This document shows, piece after piece, positions 12,251-42,700 of a DNA stretch of 64,000 bases. How positions within the stretch are numbered: position 1 is the first letter of the stretch; each line of letters opens with the position of its first letter. The position numbers were made by a program, and so were the translations under genes. This DNA is from Apostichopus japonicus (lineage: Eukaryota; Echinodermata; Holothuroidea; Aspidochirotida; Stichopodidae), in contig NC_092568.1 of NCBI RefSeq assembly GCF_037975245.1, positions 42,647,631-42,711,630 on the forward strand, read 5' to 3'. The notes below the pieces were generated by a model. The model searched no databases, was not told where the DNA came from, and worked only from the letters and a program-made list of their open reading frames with translations.

Positions 12251-12698
12251 ATCTACTAAACTAAACTGATACACTGCAGTGCTGCAAAGTTTCAAAACAT
12301 TTAACCATTCTCATATTATGTAACACTTACCTTAATGTCATCTGGTGGTTTCAAGTTACCCAGTATTTCTGTCAAATATTTCAGAAGACAAATGTTATCT
12401 CATTCTAGTGTGCTCTCCTTCAAGCAGCTTTTGGATAACAACATATAATATGGGCAAAGAAGGACCACACGTCAACAGCCCTTTGGGCGTTTTGTGTGGA
12501 CATGGATCAAGATCAAGATTCACTGAATTGTCCAATCAGTCTCTGCCACCAAGATAGTAAACTAGGCTAACTACTGTACCTTCAGCTGAAGGCTACACTC
12601 TGTAAAGTATAATTGTTGAGACAGGAGCTTTTTGAGAAAGGATCCTTGACCCTCCAATATAAATCTTCTACTTTATTCTTTTCTAAATTTTTATTTAG

Positions 12699-30930
<18,232 letters not shown>

Positions 30931-31309
30931 TTTTCATTTATTCATTCCTCATATCACCTTTTAAAAGCAAAACCTTGATCACATTTGGATATGTTTAATG
31001 TATTTATACTATGTCTTTCATGCTTAGAAGCACCCAGGCTTGGTAAATACTCTCTCTCTATATATCATACTCAACAGTTTACTAAGGGCTGGTCAAGCCT
31101 CAGTTAAGCAGTACCTTTACTGACTGCACATTCATACCAAGCATAGAAACACCATCTCTCTGCAAGCACCTCTCTGTAAAGTATAACAATAGTAATGCTC
31201 ACCATTGCTAGTTGTCTGAAAACATTTTGGGCCTGATAAAATCTGTAATCTATTGCTCATAGTTAATATTACCTGTATCTTAATGTTAGAAGTGGAAAGT
31301 AGCAATAAT

Positions 31310-31365
31310 AATACTTATTTATATAAGGCATTATAGCGACGGTCTCAATGCGCTTTACAAGATAA
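31310..31365 (-). mobile_element. LINE/SINE 3' tail, reverse orientation
   Basis: 'cttatttatataaggcatta' and 'caatgcgctttacaagataa' are the reverse complement of the AAGCGC...TATATAA tail seen at 27735-27815. A second remnant of the same kind, in the DZANK1 3' flank. Confidence 0.55.
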
Positions 31366-32122
31366 CAAAATGAGTACATACAGCATTGTAGAACAAAAGA
31401 AAATGAGTACAAAAATACAACATAGTAGAACAACAAATTAAAGAAACACGAATAGAATGTGAAATCTTTGATTATTTAATATAAAATAATAGTTCCTTAT
31501 CTTTGCATTGGAGAGTTTTACTCCAGTTACTCTTGAAATCATGTCACATGATGTTGACTGTGGTAATTTAGTAGTAAAACCAACTTGAGGTTAACCTGAG
31601 TCACACACAATGTAGGTGCACAATACATGTAGTATGGTAGCGTTGTCACGTGATACAGAATACATGGTAGTTTGGTAGTGTAACTAATGTCAGATTAACT
31701 TGATGTCATACAGGATCTATGTGGTAGGTCACATGTTACAAAATACATGGTAATTTGTCTGCTAGCCTCAGTGCTTGAGAATTTTTTTTATAATACAATG
31801 AGAATGTAACCTTACTTAATAGTTGAGTAATTTGTGTTTCTATAAATGTCAGTTTGTCCCTACCATTTCTGTTATTTGCCTAGCTTATCTTAAGAAATTG
31901 TTTTTGCCACATTTGATATGATGCATTCTTTTTGTTTATAAAATTCTTGGATTGATAATTTAGTGAACTTCTCTTTTCTTATTTTGTAATTTACCATGAA
32001 TGTCATAGTCAATATAAAGAAGGAGCTTGGAGACTTTCGCTAAGAATAATTTGGAAATAATATACAATGATATAATATGAGACCTAAATCAGTATCACAA
32101 ATCTGATCTCTGTGTCAGACTA

Positions 32123-32128
32123 ATAAAA
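32123..32128 (+). promoter_or_regulatory. candidate polyadenylation signal of DZANK1
   Basis: AATAAA about 1.2 kb past the stop, the first exact copy I noticed in 30931-32128. Position and motif only. Confidence 0.3.
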
Positions 32129-33164
32129 TGCATAGCTAGAGGGGAACAAAATTTTCTTTGTTTGGCTCATATTAAATTATTTCAGGACACAAACAATACT
32201 GTGGTTCCCATTTAGCTGAAAGAGAGAGTAATTTGATGTCAAAGTTAACAGACCAGAAACGTGATGCGTAAAGCTCTTGAACGTACAGGTCACTGTGTGA
32301 CATCATTGTGCAGAGTGTACCGCGACCGCGAAACAATAACAATAGCCTTTCCACGTACTTCTCGTAAGAAAGGGAACCTTTTATTTACTTCACTCTTCCA
32401 ATATACATGCAGCTACAAGAGAAGGAATAGTTGTTAGAATTGTTCACACATTTTTAACTCATTTTGGGTAGCAATTCTTCAATTAAAAGTAAATTATGTT
32501 TAAAAAACTGGCTCAACGTCTGGTCATATTTCATAAGATTCGTTGCTATTATAGGCCAGTACACATACTGTGCCATATTACATCAAGGTCTTGCTGCAAT
32601 TGAACTGCCTACTTGTGAAATATGTCAACATCTCGGGTATTCCTTCCTTTGTTGTTGCAATTAGTCGTGTTTGCAGTTAGTTTCCAGTCAGTGGATGCAA
32701 TATTAAATCCACAAAATATAAAGCTCTGGGTATGTCTCACTCTAGCTGCCATAATGTAAGGCTTTCAGAAAGTCACAACTCCACAAAAGCAGATACACAA
32801 GCAAAGAGAACATGTTGAACAAACAAGCGCCTGATAGATTCCATATTGCATTGTCAAAGTTAAACCAGAATACAAAATGCATTGTGCTTGTGGTTTTGAT
32901 GATGTAACATGAGGTATTCTTCACTGAGATCTGATGTAATGTATAGTGAGGGTGTACAACATATATACTTGATTTTAGTAATACAGTAAAAAGCAATGTG
33001 ATGTGACAAACAATAAATTCACAATGACACAGTCTGTCCTCAAATGACCATTGACCTCAAGAACAGGCTTCTTATACTAAATGTGATAGATACATCAATA
33101 TACTTAATATAACATCTGCCCTTTTTGAAATATTGTGTAAAGCATGATTTATGGATATATGCTG

Positions 33165-33510
33165 ATGTATGGATCAAAGTAGACTTAACCCAGTTGGCTA
33201 CCTGAGGAATGAATTCAAGCAGACTAGCTGATGTATGGATCAAAGTAGACTTAACCCAGTGGGCTACCTGAGGTGTGAACTCAAGCAGACTAGCTCATGT
33301 ATAGATCAAAGTAGACTTAACCCAGTGGGCTACCTGAGGAATGAACTCAAGCAGACTAGCTGATGTATAGATCAAAGTAGACTTAACCCAGCGGGCTAGC
33401 TGAGGAATGAACTCGAGCAGACTAGCTGACGTATGGATCAAAGTAGACTTAACCCAGTGGGCTACCTGAGGAATGAACTCAAGCAGACTAGCTGATGTAT
33501 AGATCAACCT
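33165..33510. repeat. tandem repeat, ~63-base unit, ~5.5 copies
   Basis: 'gatcaaagtagacttaacccagtgggctacctgaggaatgaactcaagcagactagctgatgtatg' is repeated. The unit is a multiple of three, so a 70-aa repetitive open frame exists on minus (33295-33507); it is not a gene. Confidence 0.9.
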
Positions 33511-33683
33511 ATAGTAACCTGCTGAGCTAACTATGGAACCAAGTTGTTAAGGTAGTGTATGAAAACCAAGCAATTTAATTTGTGTAGATAGTAGGCTGGC
33601 TATTAAATATTGCCCTGCACTGACTTTCCAGACAATGATACCAATCTGGCCACCAATTTGTTGAAACTCATCTTCATTATGGT

Positions 33684-33725
33684 CTATGAAACACCGTTCA
33701 CTGGCTCTCTCAACACCTCTTCAAT
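33684..33725 (-). CDS. KNTC1: KNTC1 terminal coding exon
   Basis: Acceptor TTCATTTTAG, then IEEVLREPVNGVS and TAG at 33686-33684, in phase with the previous donor. Short; supported only by the splice site and phase. A possible ATTAAA signal lies about 110 bases further on (near 33578-33573, minus). Confidence 0.6.
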   Translation of the reverse strand: MEEVLREPVNGVS

Positions 33726-36700
33726 CTAAAATGAAGACCAAAATAAAAACAGAAGATTAATTACCTCCCTTGCTCAACTTTTTTTAATTTAGCATACTCC
33801 ACAAAAAGAGGAAAGCCTGTTTGAAGAGAAATAATATCTGTAACCTTTTGATTTAATTAATACTACGACACCTTAAAAAGTACTAAAAGTGTTATACCAT
33901 GAGCTATGGTATTACTGATTTAATTTGTGGCTAGTGTATACAAAATGAGTCTAAATATAGCAATAAAGCATAGCACATGAGACACATTCAGTGCTACATT
34001 TTACGTTATGTCCAACTTACATGTTATGAAATGAATAATATGGTGTGATTGTAGCAGATCTGTTCATAACAATCTCACACCATGCATTCTTATAACCTGA
34101 AGGAAGGAGTGTTGAAATTGACTAAAACAAGAACTTCAGCGGCAAGCTATAGATCTGCTTCCAGTAATTACCAGCTTGGTAACATTGTTTAATTACACTA
34201 AAAAAGCTCAAACTAATATTGAGCTAGCTAATTAAACTGAAAAAATTGAAATCTTTACAGAAATATTAAGATGAATCTCACCCTGTGGGTCTCTGGTAGG
34301 AGATGATTGGAAGCTTTTAAAGCTCTCAGTTGGTCAGAAAGGACAAGAGAATCTACAGTCTCCAAGAATGTCTGAGACGATGAAATAAGATCGGTGAAAA
34401 TTAAATGGTTCATTACTACTGGTTGAATGTCTGATCGCTGAACATTCTACAAGAATTTTATGTTGAGAACCTGCCACAGTTCTTTAAAGGACTTTTTTCC
34501 CCCTGTAAATAGCTGCATGACAATCTCTGGCCTATATGCTAATCCATTTAACTTAAGCCGATACATATACACATCCAGAGCTGGTAGCACACTTAGTTTG
34601 TTGGATAATTAATTGCTAATCCATTTAACTTAAGCCGATACATATACACATCCAGAGCTGGTAACACACTTAGTTTGTTGGATAATTAATTGCTAATCCA
34701 TTTAACTTAAGCCGATACATATACACATCCAGAGCTGGTAGCACACTTAGTTTGTTGGATAATTAATTGCTAATCTATTTAACTTAAGCCGATACATATA
34801 CACATCCAGAGCTGGTAGCACACTTAGTTTGTTGGATAATTAATTGCTAATCCATTTAACTTAAGCCGATACATATACACATCCAGACCTGGTAGCACAC
34901 TTAGTTTGTTGGATAATTAATTGCTAATCTATTTAACTTAAGCCGATACATATACACATCCAGAGCTGGTAGCACACTCAGTTTGTTGGATAATTAATTG
35001 CTAATCTATTTAACTTAAGCCGATACATATACACATCCAGAGCTGGTAACACACTTAGTTTGTTGGATAATTAATTGCTAATCTATTTAACTTAAGCCGA
35101 TACATATACACATCCAGAGCTGGTAACACACTTAGTTTGTTGGATAATTAATTGCTAATCTATTTAACTTAAGCCGATACATATACACATCCAGAGCTGG
35201 TAGCACACTTAGTTTGTTGGATAATTAATTGCTAATCTATTTAACTTAAGCCGATACATATACACATCCAGAGCTGGTAGCACACTTAGTTTGTTGGATA
35301 ATTAATTGCTAATCTATTTAACTTAAGCTGATACATATACACATCCAGAGCTGGTAGCACACTTAGTTTGTTGGATAATTAATTGCTAATCCATTTAACT
35401 TAAGCCGATACATATACACATCCAGAGCTGGTAGCACACTTAGTTTGTAGGATAATTAATTGCTAATCCATTTAACTTAAGCCGATACATATACACATCC
35501 AGAGCTGGTAGCACACTTAGTTTGTAGGATAATTAATTGCTAATCCATTTAACTTAAGCCGATACATATACACATCCAGAGCTGGTAGCACACTTAGTTT
35601 GTTGGATAATTAATTGCTAATCCATTTAACTTAAGCCGATACATATACACATCCAGAGCTGGTAGCACACTTAGTTTGTAGGATAATTAATTGCTAATCT
35701 ATTTAACTTAAGCCGATACATATACACATCCAGAGCTGGTAGCACACTTAGTTTGTTGGATAATTAATTGCTAATCTATTTAACTTAAGCCGATACATAT
35801 ACACATCCAGAGCTGGTAGCACACTTAGTTTGTTGGATAATTAATTGCTAATCTATTTAACTTAAGCCGATACATATACACATCCAGAGCTGGTAGCACA
35901 CTTAGTTTGTTGGATAATTAATTGCTAATCTATTTAACTTAAGCCGATACATATACACATCCAGAGCTGGTAGCACACTTAGTTTGTTGGATAATTAATT
36001 GCTAATCTATTTAACTTAAGCCGATACATATACACATCCAGAGCTGGTAGCACACTTAGTTTGTTGGATAATTAATTGCTAATCTATTTAACTTAAGCCG
36101 ATACATATACACATCCAGAGCTGGTAGCACACTTAGTTTGTTGGATAATTAATTGCTAATCTATTTAACTTAAGCCGATACATATACACATCCAGAGCTG
36201 GTAGCACACTTAGTTTGTTGGATAATTAATTGCTAATCCATTTAACTTAAGCCGATACATATACACATCCAGAGCTGGTAGCACACTTAGTTTGTAGGAT
36301 AATTAATTGCTAATCCATTTAACTTAAGCCGATACATATACACATCCAGAGCTGGTAGCACACTTAGTTTGTAGGATAATTAATTGCTAATCCATTTAAC
36401 TTAAGCCGATACATATACACATCCAGAGCTGGTAGCACACTTAGTTTGTTGGATAATTAATTGCTAATCCATTTAACTTAAGCCGATACATATACACATC
36501 CAGAGCTGGTAGCACACTTAGTTTGTAGGATAATTAATTGCTAATCTATTTAACTTAAGCCGATACATATACACATCCAGAGCTGGTAGCACACTTAGTT
36601 TGTTGGATAATTAATTGCTAATCTATTTAACTTAAGCCGATACATATACACATCCAGAGCTGGTAGCACACTTAGTTTGTTGGATAATTAATTGCTAATC

Positions 36701-39700
36701 TATTTAACTTAAGCCGATACATATACACATCCAGAGCTGGTAGCACACTTAGTTTGTAGGATAATTAATTGCTAATCCATTTAACTTAAGCCGATACATA
36801 TACACATCCAGAGCTGGTAGCACACTTAGTTTGTTGGATAATTAATTGCTAATCCATTTAACTTAAGCCGATACATATACACATCCAGAGCTGGTAACAC
36901 ACTTAGTTTGTAGGATAATTAATTGCTAATCTATTTAACTTAAGCCGATACATATACACATCCAGAGCTGGTAGCACACTTAGTTTGTTGGATAATTAAT
37001 TGCTAATCTATTTAACTTAAGCCGATACATATACACATCCATAGCTGGTAGCACACTTAGTTTGTTGGATAATTAATTGCTAATCTATTTAACTTAAGCC
37101 AATACATATATGCATCCAGAGCTGGTAACACACTTAGTTTGTTGGATAATTAATTGTTAATCCATTTAACTTAAGCCAATACATATACACATCCAGAGCT
37201 GGTAGCACACTTAGTTTGTTGGATAATTAATTGCTAATCCATTTAACTTAAGCCAATGATACACACCTAGAGCTGGAAGCACACTTAGTTGAATGGAGAA
37301 CAGTTTTCCAACAATCAAGACAATAATTCATATGCTGACCATCATGCAGGACTTGTTTATGTCATAACATTCTTCCTACCACCAATCACTTATGTTTATT
37401 ACATTGTTTTATACAAAGGCAGCTTGAGGTTTACCTTTATTTTTTCAGACTTTTCAGTAATTGGAAGGTGAAAGAGACAGGCCAAGGCCTCTGGAAACAT
37501 CTCAACTTGACAGAAGCAGTCCTTTAGTTTCAAGACATCTAGGTCACAGGTAACTGGACAGCTGAAATTAAGAACAAACTAATTGGGGCATGGCTAGGTA
37601 ATATTAATTACTGAGGAACAAACTAATTGGGGCATGGCTAGGTAATATTAATTACTGAAGAATTACCTAAAGAAGGGAGCCCATATCAAATTCTGATTTT
37701 GAACTATTGCTTGTATTCATAATTCAAACATTTGTAAATGATACTATACCAAAAATAAATGGGACTTACTGAAATAAATGACATCATGTACTCATAAAAT
37801 AGAAAACAAATTATGGAATCATAACATCAAATAGAAATGACATCAAACTTATAACATGAACAGATGAAATCAAGAGAGTTATGAAATAACAAACAAACCA
37901 TATCATGAAAATTAAACGAATTCAAAAGATATTATCAAGGAACTCATGATCCAGCTTACTCCTAGTCTGTGATTACACTAACTTTCAGCTTTGAGAATAG
38001 ACCTAAACAATACAAGTAATATTGAATTTGGAAAGCATAATACCTTAAAGGGGGATTTTGGAGGCTTATCAATTGTAAGATTAGTAAACAGGGATTTGTA
38101 CAGTGTTCTATGGGATATGTGATCCAGCCAAACAGGGGAGCAAAATGAATCTGTGACAACCACATTCATACCATTTAAAAGGTGTTGTGGTTATGTTCAA
38201 ATGTCACTTCCTCTCTTGCTGTAAATGAGTTGAGGATATGCTTTGCTGTTTCAGTCTTTTTCTGGTTATATATTGTTTTTAAGTTAACATGTACCTGTGG
38301 AGGAGGATGAGACTTCTTCTACACGCTGTCCTCTCCTCATCTGAAAGAGGAACACGAGCTGAAAGGAAATGAAAGAGAAATGTTATCAATCATTTTTGAA
38401 AAACTTGAAAGGTGTCAAAGAAAACTACAAAGAGTGATCAGTTATATACCTTACATAGTTAGATACCTTACACAGTTAGATACCTTACATATACTGCTCA
38501 CTACAAAGAGTGATCAGTTATATACCTTAGTTATATACCTTACACAGTTAGATACCTTACACAGTTAGAGACCTTACATAGTTAGATACCTTACATATAC
38601 TGCTCACTCAAAAGAGTGATCAGTTATATACCTTTCATAGTTAGATACCTTACACAGTTAGATACCTTACATATACTGCTCACTACAAAGAGTGATCAGT
38701 TATATACCTTACATAGTTATATACCTTACACAGTTAGATACCTTACATATACTGCTCACTCAAAAGAATGATCAGTTATATACCTTACATAGTTATATAC
38801 CTTACATAGTTAGATACCTTACACATACTGCTCACTACAAAGAGTGATCAGTTATATACCTTTCATAGTTAGATACCTTACATAGTTAGATACCTTACAC
38901 AGTTAGATACCTTACATATACTGCTCACTCAAAAGGGTTATCAATTATATACCTTAGTTATATACCTTACAAAGTTAGATACCTTACATAGTTATATACC
39001 TTACACAGTTAGATACCTTACATATACTGCTCACTACAAAGAGTGATCAGTGATATACCTTACATAGTTAGATACCTTACACAGTTACATACCTTACATA
39101 AACTGCTCACTCAAGAGAGTGATCAGTTATATACCTTACATAGTTAGATACCTTACACAGTTACATACCTTACATATACTGCTCACTACAAAGAGTTATC
39201 AGTTATATACCTTACATAGTTATATCCCTTACACAGTTAGATACCTTACACAGTTAGATACCTTACAGATACTGCTCACTCAAAAGAGTGATCAGTTATA
39301 TACCTTACATAGTTAGATACCTTACATAGTTAGATACCTTACATATACTGCTCACTACAAAGAGTGATCAGTTATATACCTTTCATAGTTAGATACCTTA
39401 CACAGTTACATACCTTACATATACTGCTCACTACAAAGAGTGATCAGTGATATACCTTACATCGTTAGATACCTTACACAGTTACATACCTTACATATAC
39501 TGCTCACTACAAAGAGTGATCAGTTATACACCTTACATAGTTAGATACCTTACACAGTTAGATACCTTACATATACTGCTCACTCAAAATAGTGATCAGT
39601 TATATACCTTAGTTATATACCTTACACAGTTAGATACCTTACATATACTGCTCACTACAAAGAGTGATCAGTTATATACCTTAGTTATATACCTTACAGA

Positions 39701-42700
39701 GTTACATACCTTACATATACTGCTCACTACAAAGAGTGATCAGTTATATACCTTTCATAGTTAGATACCTTACACAGTTACATACCTTACATATACTGCT
39801 CACTACAAAGAGTGATCAGTTATATACCTTACACAGTTAGATACCTTACATATACTGCTCACTACAAAGAGTGAGCAGTACTATACCTTACACGTTCACC
39901 GAATTCTCCATATTAGTATAAATCCTGCAAGTACCTAACCAATCATCGTTAGTCAGTGATCTTAAATAGACTCAAATATTTATCTCTTACCAGTCTTGAA
40001 TGGCTGTAGCAACATGCTGCACCAGGCAGGACCCACACAAGGAATCTGTTGAAGTTCACCAATACCACTGATACTGTGTAACACTTGTTCTAAATCACTG
40101 AACTGAAATTTAAATAAATCAAGAATTATTGACTATTATTAAAGCTTTGATATATTTGTTGATTTCATTTAGAAAATAACTTGTGTAAAAGTAAGAGGGC
40201 CTGATGTTTCGATCCTAGCAGGATCTTCTTCAGAGGCTGAATGACAAGTTACACTAACAGAAGGGACAAATATATGCACAGAATACAGACAGATTAATGA
40301 GCAGGGTGAACACAAAAGAGATAGATGTAAGAGGATTAGTAGACAAGGGATGGAAGAAAGAAACCAACAGGGGAAATAGGAGAGGTAGGAGATAAACAAT
40401 GAAGGGACAAAGAGAGGATTAAGGGAAGAGGGTAGGGAGAAAACTAGAAAAGTGTGTAGAAAAAAGGTGGAAGAGAGCTACAAGAAGAGGGGTGACAGAA
40501 GGGGAAACAAGGGGATATGCAGGGGGGGAGCAGAAGAAAGGTTAGTCATGTTCTCCCTGAAGAGACATGTCATTAATGGTATGGTTGGGGAGGTTTAAGT
40601 GTTCTCCAACTGGGGTCTCAGTCTTCATGGTGTTGACTGTGGATCTGTGACCATAGAATCGCTTCTTGAGGGTGGTTTTGGTTTCGCCAACATACTGGAT
40701 GCCGCAAACTCTACAAGAGATCAGATAGATGACATTAGTGGTTGTGCAAGTGATGTGACCCTTAGTCTTGTATGTGAGTTGCATGCTGTGGCTGGTGATG
40801 CAATTGGATTCAACAATGTGGTGGCTGCAGACGATGCATCTCGAAGTATGATAACATTTGAAAGTACCATGCTGAATGGGTGTAGAGTTAGAAGTTAGAG
40901 GTGGAACAGCAGCATGCACAAGAAGGTCTCGTAGGTTGCGTGGATGTCTGTAGGCGATGGTGGGTTTTTCAGGAACAGCTTGTTGGAGTCTTTCTGAAGT
41001 GAGGAGAATGTTGTGGTTGTTAGTGGTGATTTGCAGAAAATAACTTCTCAGAGCAAATATAACATAACTTATGAACATACAGCTCAAAGCACACCTTAAG
41101 AATAAAGCATAAACAACATTTTGGAGCAATTAAACACAACATTGTAACCACAGGAGAGGCTGCTTCAAGCAATATTCACAGACAGTGATGTGTGGTTATG
41201 ACTGTTTCATGATTATGGTTGAGAACATGGTTCCATAACTTTTAGTAACGATAGATACAATCCAGCTATTCGTATAAACAAATTACAAATATGACTTTCA
41301 TTAGTTAACCTTTCTAAATGTTACTCACCATTTTAAACTTGACCATTTGCTGGACCAAACAATTCCAGAGGTTAAAATCCATCACATTGTACTTGAGACA
41401 AAGGTCAGCAATTAACTTTAGAGCCTGAAAGGTCAAAGGTTAAATGAACCTGTGTTATTGATGGACTCTGTTTAGGGAAGCCTCGCAAATCTAACTGCCG
41501 AGTACGGACCGGTAGATTTATCTGTGGCTATAATGAGCACAGCCAGATAAAATGAGTCACACTTGAGTGCACAGTCTCCAAACTACCCTCCACGCTATAC
41601 AGTTACATTCACAGCCACGGTCAAGCTTTTACTAAGCCAATTTGAACACAATAGCAAATTGAACAAAAGAGCACTCTTAATTTAGAGTCAAAAGGTATCC
41701 AAACATTCTGCAAAAATAGTGTTTATACGCAGTATTTTATCCTTCCGCAGAAGCAAAACTTCCATGAAAATAAGTAAGGAAATGTGAATAAATACTGCAG
41801 GAATCTAAAAAGCTAATTTTCTTGTTTGCCCAGTCAGCCAAGTGGGTACAATAACTTTTGTTGCCGTTTTGCAAGGACAAGTTTCCTGAAATTTTAAGAT
41901 TAAAAATCTTAATAAAAATTGAAACCAAATCACAATCTAACTTCTTGTACAAGTGCACATTAGCGTGAACCAGAGTCTAACATACAGAATGCCTTAGCAT
42001 AATCCTACATGTGAAGAATAGGACCTGAACTCTCTAGCAGTGAAAATATCAGTAGACGGTGGGCAATTTTTGCACTCCAGTTGTTTTTAATTCTTTTTCA
42101 ACCAGCTAGTAACCTACATGGGCGAGAAAAATTACATATAGGCCCACGCTATGCTCACCGAAAGTCCAGCCTTATAAAGAAAAGAATGTGGCACTTCTTC
42201 CAATCGCATGGGAGCGTAACAACACAAAAAGATAATGGAAGCAGCCTAGTCTAACCTGTGTTTGTTCGCTCAACTTGTATCTCAAATAAGCTTGCACTAA
42301 AATTCTCACCGAATACTGTCACATATCTCTATCCATGTGGCAGTCTAACAACACACTAGTCAATGGGAAATCAAGAATAACCATCTGTTTATTCGCTGAA
42401 ATTGTGTTGCAGTTAGCTCGCACTAAAACTCTCACCGAATAGTCTTATAATTCTAACCACTTGGCAGCCTGACAACACACTAAGTCAATGGGAAAATCAA
42501 GCTTAACCATTTGTACATTAGCAGAAATTGTGTCGCAGTTAGCTGGCATTTAAATTATCCAAGGTTTAGAGGGATGTACTACTGTTATGCAGAGATCAAC
42601 TTTACAGTCGATGGTCTTTGTAGTTAGCATACATTTGTGGCTTAGCTTAACTATCGTGTTGCTTGACTGTTGGTATGTCAATATGGGTTTTCCGAGGTTC

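Larger units (their letters stand above)
10688..12698. promoter_or_regulatory. head-to-head intergenic region between PET117 and DZANK1
   Basis: PET117 initiates at 10687 on minus and the DZANK1 coding exon begins at 12699 on plus, so promoters for both should lie in this ~2 kb. I cannot point to a TATA box or a CpG island. The stretch 10790-10870 is locally richer in CG than its surroundings. Transposon pieces at 11461-11640 and 11860-12250 occupy much of the rest. A non-coding first exon of DZANK1 is expected upstream of the acceptor at 12698 but was not located. Confidence 0.4.
30931..33160. other. DZANK1 3' flank / intergenic space to KNTC1
   Basis: Apart from the polyadenylation candidate and the small LINE/SINE tail, no conserved gene or RNA is visible. 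The two genes converge here. Confidence 0.5.

Noticed and set aside
33040-33507. Repetitive minus open frames of about 70 aa
   Set aside because: 63-base tandem unit; they lie beyond the KNTC1 stop and show no splice signals.
40599-40898. 99-aa plus-strand open frame
   Set aside because: Antisense shadow of the Penelope-like GIY-YIG coding region.
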